Part shown: positions 9,201 to 17,228 of the stretch, in pieces
How the letters are laid out: each line of letters starts with the position of its first letter
Position numbering within the stretch: the stretch's first letter is position 1
From: Chitinophagaceae bacterium UBA1931
Lineage (GTDB): Bacteria > Bacteroidota > Bacteroidia > Chitinophagales > Chitinophagaceae
NCBI GenBank assembly: GCA_002337125.1
Contig: DDFJ01000004.1
Span: 919,889 to 983,888, forward strand
DNA length: 64,000 nucleotides
Direction of reading: 5' to 3'
Program-made: the position numbers and the translations under genes
Notes under the pieces: generated by a model
Seen by the model: the letters and a program-made list of their open reading frames with translations, nothing else
Databases searched by the model: none
What the model was told of the DNA's origin: nothing

Positions 9201-9223
9201 TCTTTTCATGCTTTTATTACGGG

Positions 9224-9619
9224 TTAATAGATAGATTCATTACCTGGAACCTGCGCAATTTTAATCTGCATTACAGTAGCTATGGATAATGCCCGTTGTT
9301 TTGCCTGTTCTGTTTTCTCTCCTTCAAACAAATCATCAATTGTTTCATTGAACAGTTTAATCCAACGGTCGAAATGCTCTTTGTGCATTGCCGATTTCTT
9401 GTGGAGATCCAGGTGTATATGCATAGGATTACCACCATAAGTACCTGAATGGAAAATAATATTTTCCCAAAAGTTGTACATCAATGGCAAATGCTTCTCC
9501 CAATCAACTTTTACAACTTTACTGAAGAAATGCCCGATGTGATCATCTGGTTTCACCCGGTCGTAAAATGTATTTACCAACCTGATGATGTCATCCCTGT
9601 TTTCAATATCTTTTTTCAT
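9224..9619 (-). CDS. Group III truncated hemoglobin
   Basis: A 131-residue globin of the truncated group III (Ctb-like) family. Visible hallmarks are the B-helix YDRVKPDDHIGHFF, the DWEKHLPLMYNFWENII segment, GTYGGNPMHIHLDL, and the proximal-histidine helix HKEHFDRWIKLFNETID, followed by AKQRALSIA. Such heme proteins bind O2 and NO; Campylobacter Ctb is associated with nitrosative stress. It is the last gene of the minus-strand run beginning at the cytochrome c gene, 31 bp after the cupin. I infer it protects NosZ or respiratory metals against NO, or senses or scavenges gas, when N2O respiration is active. Confidence 0.92.
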   Translation of the reverse strand: MKKDIENRDDIIRLVNTFYDRVKPDDHIGHFFSKVVKVDWEKHLPLMYNFWENIIFHSGTYGGNPMHIHLDLHKKSAMHKEHFDRWIKLFNETIDDLFEGEKTEQAKQRALSIATVMQIKIAQVPGNESIY

Positions 9620-9650
9620 TTACAGTTTTGGGTTAAATGATAAGGGTATT

Positions 9651-9941
9651 CTATTTAATGAGCAGCAAACTGAAATCCGTCAGTGCTTTTACAGCATGCT
9701 CCTGCTTTGCTTTAAACGAAAACAAATCACCTTTCTTAATATTGAACGATTTTCCTTCAAGAATAAACTCTGCTTCACCTTTCTGAACAATACAAAACAC
9801 ATCGGTTTTGGAAATATGAGGCTTCAATTCATCTCCTTCGGGTAAATTCAAAAGCATTGCATGAAAACGTTCTTCTTTGTACAGTACAGCCTTTCCTGTC
9901 TTATCGAACTTGATCAGTTCACTGATATTTCCTGTAATCAT
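9651..9941 (-). CDS. Small cupin-domain protein
   Basis: A single-domain cupin of 96 residues with the two beta-barrel motifs compressed: LPEGDELKPHISKTDVFCIVQKGEAEFIL, then IKKGDLFSFKAKQEHAVKA. The first motif keeps one His (PHISKTD) and the second ends in QEHAVKA, so metal binding is possible but ligand number is uncertain. There is no export signal. It sits between nosY (10 bp) and the globin (31 bp) on the same strand, so it is very likely co-transcribed with the nos genes. Its molecular role is unknown; small cupins of this type often bind a metal or small anion. Confidence 0.82.
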   Translation of the reverse strand: MITGNISELIKFDKTGKAVLYKEERFHAMLLNLPEGDELKPHISKTDVFCIVQKGEAEFILEGKSFNIKKGDLFSFKAKQEHAVKALTDFSLLLIK

Positions 9942-9951
9942 AAGTCAAATT

Positions 9952-10728
9952 TTATAGATCTTTTCTCTGGAATTTTTTTAACGAAAACCAAACCGGCATA
10001 ATCGTCCACAAAAATAACATTAATGCCGACAACCCGATACCGGTAACACTGCCAAAAAATTCCTTAAAAATTGCTCCCGTATAACCCATCAGTGCTGAAA
10101 TATCCAGTTTCAGCAAAATCAATATTCTCGATAAGTCAACCGGGTTAAGCATTGTAATGCCAATCATTGGTTTTTCCAACGGGTAATCGCTGAACTGGAA
10201 AAGCAGCAATAAAACTATTGCATCGTAAATAAGTGTAAAAAGAAACCATACAAGGATTGATACACCAATTCCTTTAGCCTTGTCTCTTGTAAGAACTGAC
10301 GCCAGTAAAGCAATACCAGTAAAAATTAATGTAAGAAACAGCCCGGCTACAATTAATGTTAATCCTGTTGCACTGCCATCATAAATAATTACAGGCAAAC
10401 CAACACCAATCACAAAAGAAAGTGAAAGTGATACAGCAAGCCCTGAATAAATACTCATCCAGAGTGATTTTCGTTTCAACGGTTGGGCAACAAGTAATTC
10501 AATAAACTCAGATGAATTATAAACATAGATTGTAGAAAAAATAATACTCACCAATGGAATAATGATCAGCACAAGATTCATAAGGCTCATAATTCCCTTG
10601 GTTGCATTTTCATCAATATTGAAAATGCCAAACGACATTGCAAGAAGAAAAAAAGTATAAGCAAGTACAATCCTGCTTTTCACCAGGTCAACCACTACAT
10701 ATTTTATAATCGTACGCATAATGTTCAA
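9952..10728 (-). CDS. nosY: NosY, ABC permease for NosZ maturation
   Basis: A 258-residue inner-membrane protein with six predicted helices (about 20-38, 47-70, 98-121, 127-150, 160-180, 230-252). It is the permease partner of NosF. NosDFY together are needed to mature the CuZ centre of nitrous oxide reductase, moving a sulfur species or copper between compartments. Identification rests on size, topology, similarity to NosY-type permeases (YNSSEFIELLVAQPLKRK) and position after nosD and nosF. The start at 10728 (MNIM) could equally be the Met three residues later. Confidence 0.9.
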   Translation of the reverse strand: MNIMRTIIKYVVVDLVKSRIVLAYTFFLLAMSFGIFNIDENATKGIMSLMNLVLIIIPLVSIIFSTIYVYNSSEFIELLVAQPLKRKSLWMSIYSGLAVSLSLSFVIGVGLPVIIYDGSATGLTLIVAGLFLTLIFTGIALLASVLTRDKAKGIGVSILVWFLFTLIYDAIVLLLLFQFSDYPLEKPMIGITMLNPVDLSRILILLKLDISALMGYTGAIFKEFFGSVTGIGLSALMLFLWTIMPVWFSLKKFQRKDL

Positions 10729-10753
10729 AAAGTTTAATTCGGTTTGCCGTTTG

Positions 10754-11455
10754 TTATTTCATGATCTGGGCAATAGCCTTTGCAAGTTTTGTTTCGCCGG
10801 TATCGGCCTGCAGCTGCTCCAGTGATTTATGAAACAGCATCTTTCCTTCCTGCATGTAAATAATTTCACTCACCACATCATCCAGCTCACTTAATATATG
10901 TGAAGTAATCAGCGTCAGTTTTCCTTTTTGCTTTTCACGTAATATCTTCTGTTTAAGTATTTCAGATGCAACGGGATCAAGACCCGCTGTGGGTTCATCA
11001 AGAATGAGCACATCGGGATTAAACAGGAATGCAAGAGAAGCACTTACTTTTTGTCTTGTACCACCGCTGAGCGTACGCATTTTCTTGCTCATCATTCCAT
11101 TTAATCCAAACTCTTCAATCAGCTCTTCATCAATAACAGCAGCACTTTTTTTGCGGATATCCTTCATCATGGTAAATACCTGGGCAATACTCATGTTATC
11201 AGGATATCTTCCAATCTGTGGCATATAACCAATACGTTCACGGTAATTCCAGTCGTGCAGGATATTGTGCTGATCAAACGTGATAAATCCACTGTCAGGC
11301 ACCACCATTCCGAGTATAGATTTTATAAGAGTTGTTTTACCGCTTCCATTAGGACCAATCAATGCAATGGTTTGTCCCTTCACACAGTTCACACTTACAT
11401 TATCAAGCGCTTTCAGCTTGCCAAATGTTTTTGTTACATTGCTAGCAATGATCAT
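10754..11455 (-). CDS. nosF: NosF, ABC ATPase for NosZ maturation
   Basis: A 233-residue ABC ATPase. Walker A is GPNGSGKTTL (about residues 34-43), the signature is LSGGTRQKVS, and Walker B is VLILDEPTAGLDP, with the switch His in TSHILSELD. It energises NosY in the NosDFY complex that supplies material for the tetranuclear copper-sulfide centre of NosZ. Only 3 bp separate it from nosD and 25 bp from nosY. Length is slightly short compared with some NosF proteins but complete. Confidence 0.93.
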   Translation of the reverse strand: MIIASNVTKTFGKLKALDNVSVNCVKGQTIALIGPNGSGKTTLIKSILGMVVPDSGFITFDQHNILHDWNYRERIGYMPQIGRYPDNMSIAQVFTMMKDIRKKSAAVIDEELIEEFGLNGMMSKKMRTLSGGTRQKVSASLAFLFNPDVLILDEPTAGLDPVASEILKQKILREKQKGKLTLITSHILSELDDVVSEIIYMQEGKMLFHKSLEQLQADTGETKLAKAIAQIMK

Positions 11456-11458
11456 GCA

Positions 11459-12712
11459 TCAAAGTTTTAGAGGTTTCATTAAAGGATGATCATCTTTCAG
11501 ATCAACCGGTGTAAGTACAGGAAGCATTTTTTCAGCTTTATCAATCAAACTCACAATAAAGCTTCTGAACAACATCATGCTCGATGGATTTTGTTCACCA
11601 ATCATGGAGTAAAGACTTACAGGTCGGTAAGGCACATCGCCAATTCCATTCCTGTTCAGGTCGTAACCATCATATTTATCCCAGTAATTTTTTTCGAATT
11701 TGCTCAATACCAGATCGCCGTTTGTAGCTACATCAAATGAATTGGATTGAAAATTATTTTCAGTAAACACATTGTCAGAGCAGCTTGCCTGGATCTTCAT
11801 GGCCCAGCCATTTGAGATAAAACGGTTCTTAATCATTTTAACCCTGTTGGTTCCTTCCATCATAATTCCAACAGTGTTTGATTTAAAGAGATTTCCCTGT
11901 GCAACGCAATCAGAAATTTCCTTCATCAGTATTCCATAAGCAGCCGATCCCCAGTTATCGGAAAAAGTATTATTGCTCATCCCGATATTTTTAGAAAACA
12001 TCACCGCTACTCCTGCCCCATTATCGCTAAAAATATTGGAGATATAATTGTCGGAATTGGAAAACATAAAATGCAACCCGTAACGCACATTCTGAAAGCT
12101 TTTGTTATTACTGATAACAGAGTTTGAAACGAATTCAAAGTAAATACCATCACGGTGCCCCGATACAGTATTGTTGCTGATGTGCATACTGTCGCTTTTC
12201 CAGCAGTGAATACCATTGCCTGAAGAAATTTCATCTTTTGCATCGGAAGTCAGCAGATTATTACTGATGGTACATGCAGTTGCATGCTGGGCATATATGC
12301 CAAAATAAGTGCGTTCAAATTTGTTATTTCGTACTGTTACATACCTGCTGTCGGCAATACGCAAAGCAGCAATATCATTATAACTGCTTCGGCCTGCATT
12401 CTTAAAAAACAATCCTTCTACTGTTACAGCATTACTGCGGATGGTGAGTATTTCATACTTCACTTCACCATCAAGAACAGGATATCCTGTGCCCTTAAGT
12501 ACAAGGCGCTTGGTGAGAATAATCTGCCCTTCTTTATATACACCGGGGTAAATAAGAATAGTATCTCCATCAGCAGCTTTCGCAATAGCACTGCTGATTG
12601 TTTTACAGGGTTGCGAAGCACCTACCTTCCATGTTCGTGCCTGCACTTGAAATGCACTTACACAAAACAGGACAATAATGCTGCACTGAATTATTTTAAT
12701 AAATCGTTCCAT
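11459..12712 (-). CDS. nosD: NosD, periplasmic maturation protein
   Basis: A 417-residue protein with a signal peptide (cleavage near VQA-RTW) and a right-handed beta-helix made of repeated turns rich in Asn and Ser (ISNN, VISNNKSF, YISNIFSDNGAG). It ends in the NosD-typical NYWDKYDGYDLNRNGIGDVPY block. NosD is the periplasmic part of the NosDFY complex that hands copper-site components to apo-NosZ. Its start lies 22 bp inside the end of the upstream membrane-NosL gene, so translation of the two is coupled. Confidence 0.95.
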   Translation of the reverse strand: MERFIKIIQCSIIVLFCVSAFQVQARTWKVGASQPCKTISSAIAKAADGDTILIYPGVYKEGQIILTKRLVLKGTGYPVLDGEVKYEILTIRSNAVTVEGLFFKNAGRSSYNDIAALRIADSRYVTVRNNKFERTYFGIYAQHATACTISNNLLTSDAKDEISSGNGIHCWKSDSMHISNNTVSGHRDGIYFEFVSNSVISNNKSFQNVRYGLHFMFSNSDNYISNIFSDNGAGVAVMFSKNIGMSNNTFSDNWGSAAYGILMKEISDCVAQGNLFKSNTVGIMMEGTNRVKMIKNRFISNGWAMKIQASCSDNVFTENNFQSNSFDVATNGDLVLSKFEKNYWDKYDGYDLNRNGIGDVPYRPVSLYSMIGEQNPSSMMLFRSFIVSLIDKAEKMLPVLTPVDLKDDHPLMKPLKL

Positions 12713-13698
12713 TGAACTGCTGTTCCGTTAAGTTGCTGCTGAAATTTTTTCAAACTGTCTTCCGAAGCAAAGACAGCCACATTGCCCCCCATTGGGCTTC
12801 TCAACATATCGCTTTGAAGTAAAAAACTGTTGTCTGATTTTACAAGCTGATCTTTTCTTGAGTAGTCGGTAAAATAAATACCACTGATTTCTTTTTGATC
12901 AACCGTATTGGATTTGATAAACGAAGCAATACAATGCACATCATCAAACTTGTACACTTTTCCTTTAGTGGTTACCACCTCTGCTCCAAACTTCTGATCA
13001 GTGATAACCATCTTACAAAAATCGCAGGCATCCTTTCCGTAGCTGATAGGCTGCGGACCTGATGAACAGCTTTGCATCATCAGCATAGCTGTAACAAGTA
13101 ATGCTGCTGAAACATTCACAGCTTTTTTTGCTTTTTTCCATTCGAGAAAAGCAATTACCATTAAAATAACACCAACTGAAATAAAAATATAACCACCAAC
13201 ATCGGGGAAAGAATAAGCACCAAAATTCAACAACTGCTTAAACCCGATGAGTGGTGGCTGGTAACTCATACCCGGCACTACGATTGCCGCATTAGGGTTC
13301 AGGTTATGTCCATAATTGTATTCCCAGCGCCAGAAATCATACACCGCCAGTATACCAAACAACACAAACAATACAAACCAGGAATAATAAAGCTTACGGC
13401 TTCTTGTTATACCTACCAAAATTCCAAACAATGCAAAGAAGCCAATGATATAAGGCAATACTGTAAACTCTACAAAATCATTTGCATGAATGGTTCTCAT
13501 TCCAATATAATGGTTAAGACCATTGATAATATCAACATCGCCCCCTACTTTGTCGGGGTAAATTTTCATCGTTAATCCTTCAGGGTATTGAGGTGCTGCC
13601 AGATCAATACGCCACATGGGTACAAAAATCACAACGACTAACGCCAGTGCACAAATAAATGATGCAATCCTCGCTACGGAACTTAACTGACCTTTCAT
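12691..13698 (-). CDS. nosL: Membrane module fused to NosL copper chaperone
   Basis: A 335-residue two-part protein. Residues about 1-190 hold four hydrophobic helices (about 9-30, 80-101, 105-124, 167-187), with a loop between the first two containing PKYPEG-like and His-bearing segments. Residues about 190-335 match NosL: a lipoprotein-like signal (KKAKK, hydrophobic core, lipobox ending at Cys211), then the copper-site motif CDFCKM (Cys225, Cys228) and the conserved KFDDVHCIASF. NosL is a periplasmic Cu(I) chaperone for NosZ. The lipobox in the middle of the chain is odd: it looks like a NosL lipoprotein gene fused in frame to an upstream membrane gene. Whether the protein is cleaved there is unknown. 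The gene overlaps nosD by 22 bp. Confidence 0.88.
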   Translation of the reverse strand: MKGQLSSVARIASFICALALVVVIFVPMWRIDLAAPQYPEGLTMKIYPDKVGGDVDIINGLNHYIGMRTIHANDFVEFTVLPYIIGFFALFGILVGITRSRKLYYSWFVLFVLFGILAVYDFWRWEYNYGHNLNPNAAIVVPGMSYQPPLIGFKQLLNFGAYSFPDVGGYIFISVGVILMVIAFLEWKKAKKAVNVSAALLVTAMLMMQSCSSGPQPISYGKDACDFCKMVITDQKFGAEVVTTKGKVYKFDDVHCIASFIKSNTVDQKEISGIYFTDYSRKDQLVKSDNSFLLQSDMLRSPMGGNVAVFASEDSLKKFQQQLNGTAVQWNDLLK

Positions 13699-13724
13699 AT
13701 CTTTTAAATTAATCGTCTTAAAAT

Positions 13725-13771
13725 AGAAACAGACCTGAACTTCACCTGTAGTGATGAACAGGTCTGTTTCT
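13725..13771 (-). terminator. Long hairpin between nosZ and nosL
   Basis: A perfect 13-bp stem (13725-13737 with 13759-13771, AGAAACAGACCTG and complement) with a 21-nt loop. No strong U-tract follows on the minus strand (ATTTTAAG). It may be a partial terminator or an mRNA-stabilising structure that raises nosZ output over the downstream maturation genes. Confidence 0.6.
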
Positions 13772-13797
13772 GATAATCATCTCAACTTTTTATTTAC

Positions 13798-15792
13798 TTA
13801 TTTGGAAGCTGGTTTGCTGGTGTCTGCAGCAGCTGCACCCTGCTTACCTAAACTGAATGTAAGTGGTACATTACTCCCCGGAGCAGATACACGGATGTAA
13901 CCCTGCATTTCCTGGTGCAATGCACTACAGAAATCAGTACAATAGAATGGATATACACCTACTTGTTCAGGAACCCATTTCAATGTTTGGGTTTCACCAG
14001 GCATAATCAGTAATTCAGCATTGTTTGCTCCTTTTACTGCAAAGCCATGAGGCACATCCCAGTCCTGTTCAAGATTGGTAACATGGAAATAAACTTCATC
14101 ACCCAACTTGATTCCTTCAATATTATCAGGTGCAAAGTGTGAGCGGATAGCAGTTGCATATACATGTACTTTGTTTCCTTCACGTACAACCTTCGCTTCT
14201 TTTTCGCCTTTAGCTGCATATGCATTTCCGTTTTCCTCAATCTTGTAAATCTTCAGACTGTTACCCTTGATCAACTCTGCAGGAACTGCCTGTGCATAGT
14301 GTGGTTCACCAATTGTGGGGAAGTCGAGAATCAGCTGCATTTTATCGCCACTGATATCAAACAACTGTGCACTTTGTGCAAGTTCAGGACCTGTTGGCAG
14401 GTAACGGTCTTTTGTAATTTTGTTATAAGCAATTACATATTTACCAAATGGTTTTCTTGAATCACCACCGGGAACACATAAGTGACCAATTGAATAGTAA
14501 GTAGGAACACGGTCAAGAACTTTTAAATCCTTGATATTCCATTTTACAATTTCACTGCTTACAAAGAAAGAAGTGTATGCATTACCTTTTCCGTCAAACT
14601 CAGTATGCAAAGGTCCAAGACCTGGTTTCTGTACTTCACCATGTAACACTGCTTCATATTTCAATACAGGAATACCACCAAATTCACCATCATACGTTTT
14701 TTCAGCAATTGCTTTCTGCAGTTTTGCAAAAGAGAAAACAGGAATTAATGCTGCCAGTTTACCACTTCCGATAAAATATTCACCGGTAGGATCAACATCG
14801 CAACCGTGAGGAGATTTAGGACATGGTACAAAATAGCAGATATCTTTCAGCACAGCAGGATCAAGTGTTGTAACCTCTGTTCTGATTTCGCTTTTTGCAG
14901 TATGTGTTTTCTCGTCATACGTGTTGTGAGCATATTTTACTGATTGTTTTACACCTTTACCAGCTTTAAGATATTCTTCTGCTTTTTTCCAGTTTACAGC
15001 AAGAATGAAATCTTTATCACGCTGTGAAGCATTTACTTCAAGCAAGGTATTTGCCTGTTCACTGTTATAGCAACTGAAGAAGAACCATCCGTGGCTTGGT
15101 CCCTTACCTGCATGGCTCAAATCAAAGTTTACACCGGGAAGTAACAATTGGAAAGCAATATCCATTGCACCTTCTTTACTTACGCTGATGAAACTGATTG
15201 TTCCTTTGAAATTTTGTTTGTATGATGAAATAGGTACATCAGGATTTCCACCAACGGGAACACTGAATCTCGTACCTGCTACCACATACTCTGTATTTTC
15301 AGTAATGAAAGGAGAAGAGTGATTACCTGCACTGTTAGGCAATTCAATAATTTCTGCAGTGCGGAAGGTTTTCAGATCAATACGTGCAACACGTGGTGTG
15401 TTGTTACCGTTACCAAATACCCATCTTCCATCCACTTCACCATTGGTTTGTGAAAGTTCTGTGTGGTGAAGATCATCCCAGGGTACATAACCATGGCTGG
15501 TCATTAACATTGGTTTTGTTTCTTCGCTGTAACCGTATCCTTTTTCAGGATCAACAGAAAAAACAGGAATTACACGAAGCAGCCTTCCGCTTGGAATTCC
15601 GTAAACGCTCAGCTGTCCGCTGAAACCGCCCGATACAAAGTTGTAAAACTGGTCATACTTTCCTGGTGCAACGTATGCTTTTTCTGCAGCGCCTGCACCT
15701 ACAGCGCTTCCTGCTCCTTTTGGTTTGCAAGACATCATGTGCATTACTGATCCTGTAAGCAGGATAAGCAGTAAGAGTTTTGAATATTTCAT
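13798..15792 (-). CDS. nosZ: Nitrous oxide reductase, clade II
   Basis: A 664-residue enzyme that reduces N2O to N2 in the periplasm. The N-terminus is a Sec-type lipoprotein signal (lipobox ending MMSC, Cys22), not a twin-arginine one, which marks clade II. A seven-bladed propeller carries the CuZ histidines, including DDLHHTELS and further His in HGPSHGW and SPHGCDVDP. The C-terminal cupredoxin carries the CuA site: Cys618, Cys622, His626 and Met629 in CTDFCSALHQEM, plus His in DVPHGFAV. Size is as expected for clade II. It follows the cytochrome c gene by 65 bp. No nosR or nosX is seen; clade II systems usually lack nosR. Confidence 0.97.
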   Translation of the reverse strand: MKYSKLLLLILLTGSVMHMMSCKPKGAGSAVGAGAAEKAYVAPGKYDQFYNFVSGGFSGQLSVYGIPSGRLLRVIPVFSVDPEKGYGYSEETKPMLMTSHGYVPWDDLHHTELSQTNGEVDGRWVFGNGNNTPRVARIDLKTFRTAEIIELPNSAGNHSSPFITENTEYVVAGTRFSVPVGGNPDVPISSYKQNFKGTISFISVSKEGAMDIAFQLLLPGVNFDLSHAGKGPSHGWFFFSCYNSEQANTLLEVNASQRDKDFILAVNWKKAEEYLKAGKGVKQSVKYAHNTYDEKTHTAKSEIRTEVTTLDPAVLKDICYFVPCPKSPHGCDVDPTGEYFIGSGKLAALIPVFSFAKLQKAIAEKTYDGEFGGIPVLKYEAVLHGEVQKPGLGPLHTEFDGKGNAYTSFFVSSEIVKWNIKDLKVLDRVPTYYSIGHLCVPGGDSRKPFGKYVIAYNKITKDRYLPTGPELAQSAQLFDISGDKMQLILDFPTIGEPHYAQAVPAELIKGNSLKIYKIEENGNAYAAKGEKEAKVVREGNKVHVYATAIRSHFAPDNIEGIKLGDEVYFHVTNLEQDWDVPHGFAVKGANNAELLIMPGETQTLKWVPEQVGVYPFYCTDFCSALHQEMQGYIRVSAPGSNVPLTFSLGKQGAAAADTSKPASK

Positions 15793-15857
15793 AATAATTG
15801 TTATGGGGTTTTTAGATTTTTATGGCGTTATCTCGATAGTTGGTTATTGTGTCTTGC

Positions 15858-16337
15858 TTATTTTACACCATCGTTCTCACGCATAAACTCATAGATATGT
15901 CTTGCATCATCATCACTTAAACTTTGGTTGGGCATACGTACCAAACAAATCTCCAGCATGGCCATTGCCTTTGGATCTTTATTCAGCATTTCATCTGTAT
16001 TGGTAACGAAATTCATAATCCATTCAGGTTTGTGGCGTGATGTAACCCCTTTCCAGCCTGGTCCTACCAGTTTCTCATCGGTAAGCTTGTGACAGCTTGA
16101 ACATTTCACTTCAAAAATTTTATTGCCGGCTTCAGCCATCGACTTGTCAAGTTCAGGCTTCACATCAACAGTAGTAAACTTTCCAGAACCTCTTTCGGGG
16201 TCATAAGAAGGATTGCCATTGTCGGTTGTTTGTGATGTCTGCTGATCACCAGCGGCTTTGTTTTCACCCTGTGTAGAGCCATTACCACAGGCATACATAA
16301 AACTTACTGCACCTAATACGATAAGAATCTTTTTCAT
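15858..16337 (-). CDS. Cytochrome c lipoprotein, probable electron donor to NosZ
   Basis: A 159-residue predicted lipoprotein (MYAC, Cys17) with a low-complexity Gln/Thr/Asn linker (about 20-50) and one class I cytochrome c domain. The heme site is CSSCH (Cys79, Cys82, His83) and the distal Met is probably in LVRMPNQSLSDDD. It is the first gene of the nos operon and carries the Crp/Fnr operator upstream. By position it probably passes electrons from the quinol pool to the CuA centre of NosZ, replacing the missing NosR route. Expected location is the outer face of the inner membrane, or the outer membrane facing the periplasm. Confidence 0.92.
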   Translation of the reverse strand: MKKILIVLGAVSFMYACGNGSTQGENKAAGDQQTSQTTDNGNPSYDPERGSGKFTTVDVKPELDKSMAEAGNKIFEVKCSSCHKLTDEKLVGPGWKGVTSRHKPEWIMNFVTNTDEMLNKDPKAMAMLEICLVRMPNQSLSDDDARHIYEFMRENDGVK

Positions 16338-16369
16338 TCGCTTTTGATTTTAATTAAAGTTTGACGGTA

Positions 16370-16377
16370 CAAGATTA
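16370..16377 (-). promoter_or_regulatory. -7 box of the nos operon promoter
   Basis: On the minus strand TAATCTTG, one mismatch to TAnnTTTG, 21 bp from the operator at 16399-16414. The predicted 5' leader is about 28 nt. Confidence 0.55.
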
Positions 16378-16398
16378 CACCCACCCAAAAAAGAACTT

Positions 16399-16414
16399 TA
16401 TGATTCAAGTCATA
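16399..16414 (-). promoter_or_regulatory. Crp/Fnr-type operator of the nos operon
   Basis: TATGAT-TCAA-GTCATA (plus-strand reading) is an inverted repeat with one mismatched arm position. It lies between the divergent nos operon and Crp/Fnr gene. The 21-bp spacing to the nos -7 box equals that at the other two sites. It may also affect the regulator's own promoter, although no equally spaced -7 box is visible on the plus strand. Confidence 0.7.
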
Positions 16415-16544
16415 AAATCAAAAAAGCTTAATAATTTAGCCACCCGTGCATTTTTTGAACAGCATTTTTCATTTATTGAGAATATCCTGTATAAATTGCC
16501 GGTTGAAAACCAGCCTTATAAATAAACCTTATCATCGATCCGAT

Positions 16545-17159
16545 ATGCAGAAACAGGTTAATTGCGATATTGATGTAGATCTCCTGCTGGCTTGGGGGGC
16601 AACCTTTCATACCTACCAGAGAGGGCATGTCCTTTTTTGTGAGGGTGATCTGGCACATTTCTATTACCAGGTTGTAGAAGGGAAAATCAAAATGTGCAAT
16701 ACGAACGATGAAGGGCGTGAGTTTATCCAGGGGATTTTTGAACCGGGGGAAAGTTTTGGAGAACCCCCTTTGTTTGACGGAGGCTCTTACCCAGCAAGCG
16801 CTGTAGCCGATGAGCAATGTACCATTATCCGCCTCCGCAAGGAAAACTTCCTGCAACTGCTGAAAGACAATTTCGAGATTCATTTCTGCTTTACACAAAC
16901 ACTGGCCAGAAGACTGAGATACAAATCGCTGATGTCGAAAGAAATTTCATCTTACGGACCGCTTCACCGTGTTACAACCCTGTTGCAGGAATACAAGAAA
17001 GGTCGTGGAATGAAAGAAAATGAGCTTTCCAAAATTGAATTAACCCGCCAGCAAATTGCTGATATGACCGGCCTGAGGGTTGAAACAGTGATCCGCACCA
17101 TCCGCCAGATGCAGGATGCAGGCAATCTTAAAATAGAAAAGGGAAAAGTATACTTTTGA
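16545..17159 (+). CDS. Crp/Fnr-family transcription regulator of the nos island
   Basis: A 204-residue regulator with a cyclic-nucleotide-binding-like beta-roll (about 15-125) and a Crp-type winged helix-turn-helix near the C-terminus (LTRQQIADMTGLRVETVIRTIRQMQ, about 162-186). I chose the ATG at 16545; the upstream extension to 16446 has no family similarity. The few cysteines (positions about 7, 32, 51, 92) are not in the four-Cys Fnr pattern, so an Fe-S oxygen sensor is not evident; a heme or NO-sensing (Dnr-like) role is possible but unproven. It is divergent from the nos operon, and three matching palindromes nearby suggest it is the activator of the island. Confidence 0.9.
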   Translation: MQKQVNCDIDVDLLLAWGATFHTYQRGHVLFCEGDLAHFYYQVVEGKIKMCNTNDEGREFIQGIFEPGESFGEPPLFDGGSYPASAVADEQCTIIRLRKENFLQLLKDNFEIHFCFTQTLARRLRYKSLMSKEISSYGPLHRVTTLLQEYKKGRGMKENELSKIELTRQQIADMTGLRVETVIRTIRQMQDAGNLKIEKGKVYF

Positions 17160-17175
17160 TATGATCCAGATCATA
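17160..17175 (+). promoter_or_regulatory. Crp/Fnr-type operator upstream of the multi-His membrane protein
   Basis: TATGAT-CCAG-ATCATA has perfect 6-bp arms and starts directly after the stop codon of the Crp/Fnr gene. A -7-like box TTTTTTTG (17197-17204, one mismatch) lies exactly 21 bp downstream, the same geometry as the other two sites. Confidence 0.65.
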
Positions 17176-17228
17176 CTAACCTACCATCATCTTTGCTTTT
17201 TTTGATGGTTTGATTTCATCTTTAATTT

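Noticed and set aside
16446..16544. N-terminal extension of the nos Crp/Fnr regulator
   Set aside because: The 33 extra residues have no similarity to the family and would start within the operator-promoter region; the ATG at 16545 fits the domain start.
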